From Phycisphaerae bacterium (lineage in GTDB: Bacteria > Planctomycetota > Phycisphaerae > Sedimentisphaerales > Anaerobacaceae): a stretch of 8,514 bases of DNA. Position 1 is the stretch's first letter. Every line of letters begins with the position of its first letter. The notes beneath the pieces were generated by a model, which saw only the letters and a program-made list of their open reading frames with translations, did no database searches and was not told the origin of the DNA. The stretch covers positions 1-8,514 of the forward strand of contig DAOVNI010000047.1 of NCBI GenBank assembly GCA_030630315.1, written 5' to 3'. Shown here one piece after another: positions 1 through 6,703 of this stretch. Made by a program: the position numbers and the translations under genes.

Positions 1-18
1 CGTTCATGTGGAAACTGC

Positions 19-47
19 TTGACAGAATCGACCAAATTTGCTATAAT
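19..47 (+). promoter_or_regulatory. Consensus sigma-70-type promoter for the beta-helix/dockerin gene
   Basis: The -35 box is TTGACA at 19-24 and the -10 box is TATAAT at 42-47, both perfect matches to the housekeeping consensus, with the optimal 17-bp spacer. Transcription would start near 54, giving a leader of about 35 nt before the ATG at 89. The -10 box also forms an inverted repeat with ATTATA at 55-60, so the start region is symmetrical and AT-rich; this could be an operator or chance. A purine-rich AAAGAG at 78-83 precedes the start codon and is the likely ribosome binding site. Confidence 0.8.
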
Positions 48-88
48 TATTTTTATTATAGAACAATATCTTTAGTGAAAGAGAACCA

Positions 89-2962
89 ATGAAGTGCTCA
101 CGGACTCTTGTTTTTCAACCTGGGAAGTCAGGAAGCCTGCCGCGCCGGAGATTCATACCGGGTTTGGTCTGCTTGCTAAGTCTGCTCACATTTGCCGGTT
201 CCGCACAGGCTCAGATTTCTTACGAAGGGGTCGCGGACAAGGAAGTTTACAAAGATAGTGCTTCCTTCATAGTTTACTCTGAGGAAAGTTACGATTATAC
301 GGTCCTGTTAAATGGCGATCCGATCGCGACGGATGTCACCATAGAAATCAGCGAGCCGGAGTACTACGAATTGTACGTGCATCGGCGCGAGCAGTCCTCC
401 GGAGCTGAGGATAGCAAGCTGGTTCGCTTTATAGTCCGGGCAACCGAGCGGGGCATTTCCGAGGTTGGGCTGCCTATATGGACACCCTATCCCATGATCG
501 ATTCAGCAGCGGCGGAGTTCACGGGGGCCCAGCTCAGGATTGTCACCCCGGCGGAATACCCTCAGGGACTTGAGATCCCGGTCATCGCCCGAGTAGAGGA
601 CCAGTCAGGTAATCGCCTTGGTGTCATTGGTTCTGTTATGGCTGCCGGTTTTGAATATCACCGGTTACAACTGCTGCGTGGAGTCGGGTCTGTCTTTCTA
701 CCGGCCGCTACGGAACCTGGTATCATTTCCTACACCGCCCAAATTCAATCTCTTCAGAAGCCAAAGGAAATTACAATTGAAGCGTCCACAACATGGCAGA
801 CCGAATCCGGCAATATTAACTCCAACACCGACTGGGGCACCAATGCAAGGATACACATCGATGGTGCTCTTACAATTGGCTCCAGCGCAACCTTGACCAT
901 AGGCCCAGGATCCATCATCAAGGTCGATCCTGACCTTGAGATCGCAGTTAACGGCTCTATCGTTGTAAACGGAACTACAACAAATCCTGTGGTATTTACC
1001 GCACAGGACAGAAATGTTCCCTGGGGCGGTTTCCTTTTTGAAGCGAGTACATCCACAGGCGACTTTAACGGGACTATCATGACGGCAAGCGGCGCCGATT
1101 CGAACTGGTTTAGCAATAATCCCGGCCACGGCAGCAGTCACCGCAAAGACCAGTGTCTGTTTTACCTCTCCAACGGCGCCCGTCTGACCTTGACTGATTG
1201 CTATCTGGTGGCCAACCATGGTCAGGCCGGACACGGTGAAGACTCCTATTTGACGATGACGGGCTGTCTTGTTCAGAAATGTACAACCGTAGGCCAGTAC
1301 AACGGTGGTGCTGTAATCCTTGAAGATTGCGCACTGATCGAGTTCCCCTCGGCCACCGATCCCTACGTCGATGCCGACAACGATGCCATTTATCTGACCG
1401 ACGGAGTACATTCTTTGACTGATTGCCTCATCGGCTGGGCCCCGGATGATGGCATTGATGCAGGCGCCAGCGCAGCAGGTTCCGTCAAGGTCGATAATTG
1501 CTGGTTTGAATCGTTCTATCACGAAGCTATGGCCTGGTCGGGGCCAAAAATTGCCCGCGTCAATGACACAGTCACCTTGAACTGCGGACAAGGAATCGAA
1601 TGTGGATACAGTGCCCCGGATGTCAATGCAGTCCACTGCCTTAGCACAGCTAATCTGGTAGGAGCCCGCTTTGGTGATAATTACAATTGGACATATAATG
1701 GCTTTTTGACAGTGAGCAATTCACTGCTGCTGTATAACTTAAGAGATGTCTGGGGGCGCAACTGGGACGACTGGACAGTTCGTCTCGCTCAAATGGATAT
1801 CCAGAACAATTACCTTAGCGTCGTCAATGCTAACTATCCGAATAATACGATATGGGCCCCTGTGAGCGTTCCCAATCACCTCGACGAACTGGTTCCATTT
1901 TTGCCTACACCCGCAAGTACTGTCGGCATCGCATTGGCAACCTTCCAGGATTCCCTCGATATAACTGACCTTTCCGGCGGCGTTGCCGTTCGTCTCAGCA
2001 CGTTTACAACCAGCACAGTCTCTGTCGATTATACTATCGAAACAGACGGCGTCCCTTATGACAGCGGTACTTTGGAATTTATCCCCGGTGAAACCGTTAA
2101 AGAAATTCCGTTCGAACCTCCCGGTCTCAAAGATTTTCAGGAGTTTGATATAACCATCAGCACCCCCGTTAACGCCGAGTTGACCGGATTCCAGCAGATA
2201 ACCGTAACTGTCCCGGCTGTTCCGTTCGAAGTAACACAAAAATTGATTTTCGAAGGCGACGAATGGCGGTACTTCAAAGGCACCAGTGAGCCGGCGGCGG
2301 ATTGGAACGATCTGTCGTTCGACGACGCAAGCGACCCCTGCTGGCTCTCAGGTAACACCGGCATCGGGTACGAGGCCGACACCGGCTACGGGCCGTGCAT
2401 CGCTACCAATTTAGCCGATATGCAAAACAGCTATTGGAGCGTATACGCCCGCAAGACATTTACCATCGACGAGCCTGCGCGTCTGATCGGTCTGACCCTT
2501 CATATTGACTTTGACGACGGCTACATCGCCTACATCAACGGCACAGAGGTACACAGCCAATACCCGCCGAGCCCCGTTGCATATAATCGGCCCGCATCAA
2601 CGTCAAATCATGAAGCAAGCTGCGGCTCTACTCTACCGCAGTACGATATCAGCGCCTCCATATCCGCACTCGTTCCCGGAACGAACGTACTCGCCTTACA
2701 GGTACACAACACCACGATAAGCAGTTCAGACTTTATTTTCATCCCCGAATTGTCCATCGCCGCCGATCCATACCCGGGCGATTTCGAACCGGACGGAGAC
2801 GTGGACCTTCAGGACTTTGCAGTTCTGGCCTTAAGCTGGCAGAGCTCCGCAGGAGGCGATGGAAATTATAATCCATACTGCGATATAAACACTCCGCCGG
2901 ATTATTCCATCGATATGCTGGACCTTCTGGTATTTGTCGATAACTGGTTAGCAGAGTTTTGA
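89..2962 (+). CDS. Secreted right-handed beta-helix protein with Calx-beta-like, jelly-roll and dockerin-like domains
   Basis: A 957-residue exported protein, probably surface-attached or extracellular. Residues 1-41 are a long signal peptide: a basic region with three arginines at 19-21 (PRRRFI, resembling a Tat motif), a hydrophobic stretch around 23-35, and a likely cleavage after AQA at 39-41. Residues 42 to about 250 are beta-rich and unassigned. About 264-600 shows the repeating short strands of a right-handed parallel beta-helix, opening with a typical cap (TLTIGPGSIIKVDP, then VNGSIVVNGTTTNPVVFTA). About 611-712 resembles a Calx-beta domain. About 717-892 resembles the galactose-binding-like jelly-roll found in planctomycete exoproteins (WRYFKGTSEPAADWN). 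Residues 894-957 form a dockerin-type module: the first EF-hand loop at 898-909 has acidic residues at all expected positions, and the second near 932 is looser. A polysaccharide-related role is inferred from architecture; no catalytic residues were identified. Confidence 0.85.
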   Translation: MKCSRTLVFQPGKSGSLPRRRFIPGLVCLLSLLTFAGSAQAQISYEGVADKEVYKDSASFIVYSEESYDYTVLLNGDPIATDVTIEISEPEYYELYVHRREQSSGAEDSKLVRFIVRATERGISEVGLPIWTPYPMIDSAAAEFTGAQLRIVTPAEYPQGLEIPVIARVEDQSGNRLGVIGSVMAAGFEYHRLQLLRGVGSVFLPAATEPGIISYTAQIQSLQKPKEITIEASTTWQTESGNINSNTDWGTNARIHIDGALTIGSSATLTIGPGSIIKVDPDLEIAVNGSIVVNGTTTNPVVFTAQDRNVPWGGFLFEASTSTGDFNGTIMTASGADSNWFSNNPGHGSSHRKDQCLFYLSNGARLTLTDCYLVANHGQAGHGEDSYLTMTGCLVQKCTTVGQYNGGAVILEDCALIEFPSATDPYVDADNDAIYLTDGVHSLTDCLIGWAPDDGIDAGASAAGSVKVDNCWFESFYHEAMAWSGPKIARVNDTVTLNCGQGIECGYSAPDVNAVHCLSTANLVGARFGDNYNWTYNGFLTVSNSLLLYNLRDVWGRNWDDWTVRLAQMDIQNNYLSVVNANYPNNTIWAPVSVPNHLDELVPFLPTPASTVGIALATFQDSLDITDLSGGVAVRLSTFTTSTVSVDYTIETDGVPYDSGTLEFIPGETVKEIPFEPPGLKDFQEFDITISTPVNAELTGFQQITVTVPAVPFEVTQKLIFEGDEWRYFKGTSEPAADWNDLSFDDASDPCWLSGNTGIGYEADTGYGPCIATNLADMQNSYWSVYARKTFTIDEPARLIGLTLHIDFDDGYIAYINGTEVHSQYPPSPVAYNRPASTSNHEASCGSTLPQYDISASISALVPGTNVLALQVHNTTISSSDFIFIPELSIAADPYPGDFEPDGDVDLQDFAVLALSWQSSAGGDGNYNPYCDINTPPDYSIDMLDLLVFVDNWLAEF

Positions 2963-3043
2963 GAACTCTCTGTGTCCTCGGCGGAAATGCGTCGTAAAGT
3001 GCTACGGCTATTTCACTATGAACATCTAAATTACAATAGATGC

Positions 3044-3071
3044 TTGACGGCAGGACGGTAGTTGATATAGT
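3044..3071 (+). promoter_or_regulatory. Sigma-70-type promoter for the coiled-coil lipoprotein
   Basis: TTGACG at 3044-3049 (5 of 6 consensus positions) and TATAGT at 3066-3071 (5 of 6), spacer 16 bp. It lies between the stop of the beta-helix gene and the lipoprotein ATG at 3116, so the lipoprotein appears to have its own transcript. I saw no convincing terminator between 2963 and 3043. Confidence 0.6.
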
Positions 3072-3115
3072 AGGGGCCGATATTGGAAATGTAGTTAGAT
3101 TCGAAAGGATACAAA

Positions 3116-3484
3116 ATGAAAAGACGGGCTTGGAAAACATTTGTTTTAGCAGCTGGTACTGTTGTTATTATGTTAATTGCAGGTTGTGAAAAGGAAAACG
3201 CACCAGATACAAAAAGGAGCAGGCTCATAGCCACTGAAAACATCCGGTTAAAGGAAGAATTAGAGCAGCGTGACGAGGAAATCAAAAAACAAGAAAAGCT
3301 GCTTGAAAAATGCCTGCAAGAAAGAGACACCTGGAAAGCGAAGGCACAGCAAAACATCCAAAAGCAGGTGGACAGCGTTTTAACGGTGGTTATGGAGAAA
3401 AACGAAGAACTGCGCAAGGAAAACGAGGGGCTCAAGGCGCAAATAGAGCAACTTAAAGCAGAACTCGAAGAAGCTGAGAAATAG
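3116..3484 (+). CDS. Small coiled-coil lipoprotein
   Basis: A 122-residue predicted lipoprotein. The signal peptide has a basic start (MKRR), a hydrophobic core at about 9-22 and a clean lipobox LIAGC with the lipidated cysteine at position 24; the residue after Cys is Glu, not Asp. The mature part of about 99 residues is highly charged and low in Gly and Pro, with leucines spaced in heptads from about 41 to 121, so it should form a long coiled coil. A second cysteine at 66 lies in the coil. The chain ends in lysine, as does Braun's lipoprotein Lpp, but there is no other specific resemblance and covalent linkage to peptidoglycan is speculation. GAAAGGA at 3103-3109, 6 nt before the ATG, supports the start. 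Specific function not recognised; a cell-envelope spacer or scaffold is the simplest idea. Confidence 0.8.
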   Translation: MKRRAWKTFVLAAGTVVIMLIAGCEKENAPDTKRSRLIATENIRLKEELEQRDEEIKKQEKLLEKCLQERDTWKAKAQQNIQKQVDSVLTVVMEKNEELRKENEGLKAQIEQLKAELEEAEK

Positions 3485-3491
3485 AGCTAAA

Positions 3492-3509
3492 GGTGGGGCA
3501 AGCCCCACC
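3492..3509. repeat. Perfect palindromic hairpin after the lipoprotein gene
   Basis: GGTGGGGC at 3492-3499 and GCCCCACC at 3502-3509 are exact complements separated by AA, so the transcript folds into a 7-bp stem with a CAAG loop. It starts 8 nt after the lipoprotein stop codon. It is followed by CTACAAAG rather than a run of T, so it is not a standard intrinsic terminator. It might protect the mRNA 3' end, or be a copy of a dispersed palindromic repeat, since hairpins with the same CAAG centre lie at 3583-3597 and 7615-7637. Confidence 0.75.
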
Positions 3510-3582
3510 CTACAAAGCTAAGAAATTGGCCGCCACCGTTACTTCATAACCAGCCGTTACTCATTGCGATTGCCCGTCGTGG

Positions 3583-3597
3583 CTCGGCCAAGCCGAG
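3583..3597. repeat. GC-rich hairpin with CAA loop, second CAAG-centred palindrome
   Basis: CTCGGC at 3583-3588 pairs with GCCGAG at 3592-3597 around CAA. It sits directly outside the outer copy of the pyrG tail. On the minus strand it is read as part of the alternative C-terminus of that PyrG remnant. No T tract follows on either strand. Confidence 0.6.
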
Positions 3598-3601
3598 ACA
3601 G

Positions 3602-3691
3602 GCACACTTTTCGTGTGGCCTTTATACAATCGGGCAATTTTTCCTGTGGGTAATGTTTTTGCATTGCCGCCGCAACAAGTGCAGAGAACAT
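3602..3691 (-). pseudogene. Remnant of a pyrG 3' end (outer copy of the direct repeat)
   Basis: Positions 3602-3680 match the 3' end of pyrG (4903-4981) at 76 of 79 bases without gaps, and 3615-3676 is identical over 62 bp. All three mismatches are synonymous in the PyrG frame (CGA/CGC, ACA/ACC, CTT/CTC). Further upstream the DNA diverges but the translation remains PyrG-like: QLMFSALVAAAMQ here against QPMFVGLVAAAMQ in the intact gene. Downstream the same frame runs on through a different tail (LSRLGRATTGNRNE) to TAA at 3557-3559. In the PyrG frame, the next upstream stop is the TGA of the orphan gene at 3719, so this is a fragment and not a working gene. It is best read as the tail of a diverged pyrG displaced or imported by recombination. 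Confidence 0.8.
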
Positions 3692-3718
3692 AAGTTGATG
3701 AATTGCATCTGGCCGATT

Positions 3719-4828
3719 TCAGCGGCAGCCGTAATGGCATGGCAGGCCGCCGCCTACACCACACATACCCGTTTTTTCAATTTGTTCCTGGATCTCAAAT
3801 AGCCGTTCGGTATTAGGCATATCTAATACCAAATGCCAGTTTTCCAAATACCAGATATAGACCTGGTAAGAGGAATAGCCGGTTTCATCAGAAGGTCTAT
3901 AGTTAGGGTCTTCAAATCGTCCATCGAATTGTCTGTTTAGCCAGCCAGCTTCATGGGCGGTTTTATATTTTGAAATTTTGGTCAAACGGATTAGTTCTGC
4001 GAGCATCAGATTTTCTTTAACCGGCAATACTCTGGCCAGCCGGGAAAGGGTCAGGTTCTTTAAGTACAGGTTGAGGCCATATTCGAGCAAATACAGAAGA
4101 TGGTCCGTTCTGCCTTGTTCTCGTAAATTTCTGAGAATACGATTAATATGCTCCGGCACGGGTGCAGGAGCGCGTCCCAATTCGCTAACCAGAGGGGTTT
4201 CCATCGCAAATTTTTTGAGTTTTTTAAAGTCCTCAAATTGCTTTGGCGTTGTTTCAGCTGCAGCCCGGTGCCATTGATATTCGATCTCATCCTCCAATCG
4301 ATCAATTTTGCCGAGCTCCTCGATTACCAGCGGATAATTTCGAAACTGCGATTTGTTTTTCTTTACCCAATTATAACAGTCATACGTTGTTACATACCCT
4401 GCTTCGGTAGTTTTAAGTTTGGCCAGACGAATAAATTCGTGTGCAAGGTCGTATCGGTCTTTGTATCGGGCTAAGGAAGGACTGTCGAGAAGATAACCCT
4501 GGTGATGTCGCTTTTTCTGTTCTCGGTATGTTCGCAGGACAAATAAGGCAGCGTATGGCAAGTGACGTTTCTCATCGATTTCAGCAGCGTGTTTTATTGC
4601 ACTCCTAACAGTCAGGTTCGGTTTTTCAGGATGAGCTTTCAGCTCGAGCAAGTGGTCTTTCAACTCTTCAAATTGGAAATGTTCAGCGTACCGCCGTATT
4701 TCGTCAAGTTCCCGATACGACAGGCACTCAGAAACTTGCTTATGTTTCGGTAAGCCAGTAGAAAGATTATTGCGGGACGGACAAAACACACAAAAGGTTA
4801 ATGTTAATATTGCTGTTAAGTATTTCAT
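3719..4828 (-). CDS. Orphan exported helical protein with cysteine-rich C-terminus
   Basis: A 369-residue protein that I do not recognise. The N-terminus (MKYLTAILTLTFCVFC) looks like a short signal peptide; cysteines lie at 13 and 16, but neither fits a proper lipobox, so lipidation is doubtful. The rest appears almost entirely alpha-helical, rich in Leu, Lys, Glu, Arg and Tyr, reminiscent of helical-repeat proteins, without a clear repeat. The last 14 residues are unusual: Gly-rich with cysteines at 356, 364 and 368 (MCGVGGGLPCHYGCR), a possible metal-binding or disulfide tail. The start is supported by AGGAGAG at 4837-4843, 8 nt upstream of the ATG. The gene is bracketed by two copies of the pyrG tail and by eye is more AT-rich than pyrG, consistent with acquisition as a unit. 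It runs convergent to the lipoprotein gene. Confidence 0.7.
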   Translation of the reverse strand: MKYLTAILTLTFCVFCPSRNNLSTGLPKHKQVSECLSYRELDEIRRYAEHFQFEELKDHLLELKAHPEKPNLTVRSAIKHAAEIDEKRHLPYAALFVLRTYREQKKRHHQGYLLDSPSLARYKDRYDLAHEFIRLAKLKTTEAGYVTTYDCYNWVKKNKSQFRNYPLVIEELGKIDRLEDEIEYQWHRAAAETTPKQFEDFKKLKKFAMETPLVSELGRAPAPVPEHINRILRNLREQGRTDHLLYLLEYGLNLYLKNLTLSRLARVLPVKENLMLAELIRLTKISKYKTAHEAGWLNRQFDGRFEDPNYRPSDETGYSSYQVYIWYLENWHLVLDMPNTERLFEIQEQIEKTGMCGVGGGLPCHYGCR

Positions 4829-4847
4829 TTTGGTTTCTCTCCTAAAA

Positions 4848-4863
4848 AATACCTTAAGGTATT
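4848..4863. promoter_or_regulatory. 16-bp perfect palindrome between pyrG and the orphan gene
   Basis: AATACCTTAAGGTATT reads the same on both strands. In the minus direction it begins 24 nt after the pyrG stop and ends just before the ribosome binding site of the orphan gene. As minus-strand RNA it can form a 6-bp stem with a UUAA loop followed by a run of U, so it might act as a weak intrinsic terminator for pyrG. It could equally be an operator for the orphan gene. Confidence 0.5.
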
Positions 4864-4887
4864 CACGTTAATCCCTACACACTGCTG

Positions 4888-6663
4888 TTAGTTATTTTGT
4901 CTGCACACTTTGCGGGTGGCCTTTATACAATCGGGCAATTTTTCCTGTGGGTAATGTTTTTGCATTGCCGCCGCAACGAGTCCTACAAACATCGGCTGAG
5001 GTCTGAGCGGGCGGGAAGTCCAGCACGGATGCGCCTGAGTTCCGCAAAAGTACGGATGGGACGGAATTTCCAGGATTTGCATAATCTCTAAATTGGGTGC
5101 TTTGCCGGAGAACACAAGGCCGGCCTTTTCCAACTGCTCAATATATCGCGGGTCAACCTCGTAACGATGTCTAAATCGCATTCTGACCGAATCAGTCTTT
5201 CCAAAAAGTTTCCACGCCAGCGTCTGGGTTTTTAATTCTATATCCCTTCCGCCGAGGCGCATATTTCCGCCCATGCCTTCTATTTTTTTCTGCTCCGGCA
5301 ATATATCGATTACCGGCTCGGGACAGTCCGGCTCAATCTCAGTGCTGTTGGCTTCTGTCAGGCCGCAAACATTACGGGCAATCTCTATAACAGCCATTTG
5401 AAAGCCAAAGCATATCCCCAGATAAGGCAGATTATTCTCTCTGGCATATTTTGCGCAGCTTATTTTTCCTTCCGCACCGCGTGTACCGAACCCGCCGGGG
5501 ACAATAATACCGTCAACGTCGGCCAGATGCTCGGCTGCGTTCTCATCAGTAATAGCGGTTGTTTCAATCCATCTTATCTCGACGTCAGAAGCCAGTGCGA
5601 TACCGGCGTGCTCAAGGGCATTGATTATCGAGGCATAGCTGTCACGGACTGCGGTATATTTACCTGTGATACCGATGGTTATTTGGCGATTAGCGGAGCC
5701 GATTTTGTCGGTGAAATCGCACCACCGGGCCCAGGCCTTTCGTTCGTGCCGCAGATTGATTCTGTCCTCGATTTTTAGCAGCCGCAAGACCTCGAAATCC
5801 AGGCCGGCATCTCTGAGCATAGCCGGTATCATATAGATACTGGCCGAATCCGGCATATTGAAGACCCTTTCAAAGGGGACATTACTGTACACGCTTATTT
5901 TTTGCCGGACTTTTTCGCTAACAGGGTTGGCCGCCCTGCAGGCGATGATATCCGGCTGAACACCCAGTTGCATAAGCTGCTTTATTCCCAACTGTGCAGC
6001 CTTTGATTTCTGCTCACCGAGGGTTGCCGGTTCGAGTATATAGGTCAGTGCCATGAAGCAGCAGCTATTCGGGCCTTCTTCGTAAGCCAGCTCTCGCATC
6101 GCCTCGATAAAATAGGCATTTTCCAGATCGCCGACCGTGCCGCCAATCTCGACAAATACCATATCGGCATCGGTTTCCATTGCCAGCCGGCGAAGCTTTA
6201 GCTTGACCTCGCCGGTAACGTGCGGAATCATCTGGACATCTCTGCCGAGATAGTCGCCGTGCCGTTCCTTGTGCAAAATCGAGCTGAATATCTGCCCGCT
6301 CGTGGTGAAATTTGCCCTGCTTAAGTCCTGGTCGAGCATCCTCTCATAGGTGCCCAAGTCCATATCGCATTCCATACCGTCATCGAGCACAAACACCTCG
6401 CCGTGGCGAAACGGATTCAGCGTTCCGGAATCTATATTCAAATATCCTTCGAGCTTGATTGGCGCAACTTTCAGCCCTTTATCCTGACACAGCAAAGCCA
6501 GGCAGGATGAGAATATTCCCTTGCCCAGGCCGCTCATCACGGTGCCCATCACAAAGCAGTAGCGGGTTTTTCCCTTTTTATAGCCAGGCGGTACCGGCGA
6601 GAAAAATTCGCTCTCGGTTGAAGTATCACTAACAGAAGCTAATAAGTTTTTATCTTTTGTCAT
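4888..6663 (-). CDS. pyrG: CTP synthase (glutamine amidotransferase), divergent
   Basis: Makes CTP from UTP, ATP and an amide nitrogen from glutamine, the last step of de novo cytidine nucleotide synthesis; cytosolic. It has 591 residues against 545 in E. coli, with about 30 extra at the N-terminus and a longer C-terminal tail. The synthase half has the ATP loop SGLGKG (44-49), Lys70 (E. coli Lys40), Asp102 (Asp72) and Glu172 in EIGGTVGD (Glu140). The class I glutaminase half has the nucleophile Cys418 in LGIC and His545. The third triad residue, Glu in HPE of E. coli (Glu517), is Cys547 here (HPC). Other departures are KLEGY for KLDPY at 70-74 and KSKAAQ for KTKPTQ at 219-224, a segment that binds UTP/CTP. 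The start is supported by GAGG 8 nt upstream. It lies 33 bp after kdsB, probably in one transcript; the last codons are duplicated at 3602-3680. Confidence 0.93.
   Translation of the reverse strand: MTKDKNLLASVSDTSTESEFFSPVPPGYKKGKTRYCFVMGTVMSGLGKGIFSSCLALLCQDKGLKVAPIKLEGYLNIDSGTLNPFRHGEVFVLDDGMECDMDLGTYERMLDQDLSRANFTTSGQIFSSILHKERHGDYLGRDVQMIPHVTGEVKLKLRRLAMETDADMVFVEIGGTVGDLENAYFIEAMRELAYEEGPNSCCFMALTYILEPATLGEQKSKAAQLGIKQLMQLGVQPDIIACRAANPVSEKVRQKISVYSNVPFERVFNMPDSASIYMIPAMLRDAGLDFEVLRLLKIEDRINLRHERKAWARWCDFTDKIGSANRQITIGITGKYTAVRDSYASIINALEHAGIALASDVEIRWIETTAITDENAAEHLADVDGIIVPGGFGTRGAEGKISCAKYARENNLPYLGICFGFQMAVIEIARNVCGLTEANSTEIEPDCPEPVIDILPEQKKIEGMGGNMRLGGRDIELKTQTLAWKLFGKTDSVRMRFRHRYEVDPRYIEQLEKAGLVFSGKAPNLEIMQILEIPSHPYFCGTQAHPCWTSRPLRPQPMFVGLVAAAMQKHYPQEKLPDCIKATRKVCRQNN
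4903..4981. repeat. Inner copy of the 79-bp direct repeat, within the pyrG 3' end
   Basis: This copy is the coding end of the intact pyrG, about codons 562-587. Its partner is at 3602-3680, in the same orientation and offset by exactly 1301 bp, with 76 of 79 identical and an uninterrupted 62-bp core (4916-4977 = 3615-3676). The repeated codons cover the last segment of PyrG, beyond the HPx motif and mostly outside the catalytic core, where a swap of sequence would be tolerated. Confidence 0.9.
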
Positions 6664-6681
6664 AAATTTAACCTCGTATCT

Positions 6682-6703
6682 CGTATAGGAAAAACGCTAT
6701 ACG
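6682..6703. repeat. Small inverted repeat across the kdsB stop codon
   Basis: CGTATAG at 6682-6688 and CTATACG at 6697-6703 are perfect complements separated by 8 nt. The structure includes the TAG stop of kdsB and lies upstream of the pyrG ribosome binding site. It could tune the relative yield of the two operon genes. The adjoining CTCGTAT is present twice in tandem (6673-6686). With 7 bp this may be chance. Confidence 0.35.

Noticed and set aside
698..1636. 312-residue minus-strand reading frame inside the beta-helix gene
   Set aside because: A shadow of the real gene: no signal, no recognisable motif, and the plus strand shows a full domain architecture with promoter and signal peptide.
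3492..3515. Intrinsic terminator for the lipoprotein gene
   Set aside because: The stem is strong but is followed by CTACAAAG, with no T run on either side, so I list it as a palindromic repeat.
3536..3561. CCGTTACT repeated twice 18 bp apart
   Set aside because: Only 8 bp and no further structure, so probably chance.
3561..3764. 67-residue minus-strand reading frame across the outer pyrG copy
   Set aside because: It reads the pyrG-derived DNA in the wrong frame, overlaps the end of the orphan gene and has no ribosome binding site; the similarity belongs to the PyrG frame.
3602..4981. Insertion sequence with target site duplication
   Set aside because: There is no transposase, no terminal inverted repeats, and a 79-bp repeat is far too long for a target duplication; recombination or site-specific integration fits better.
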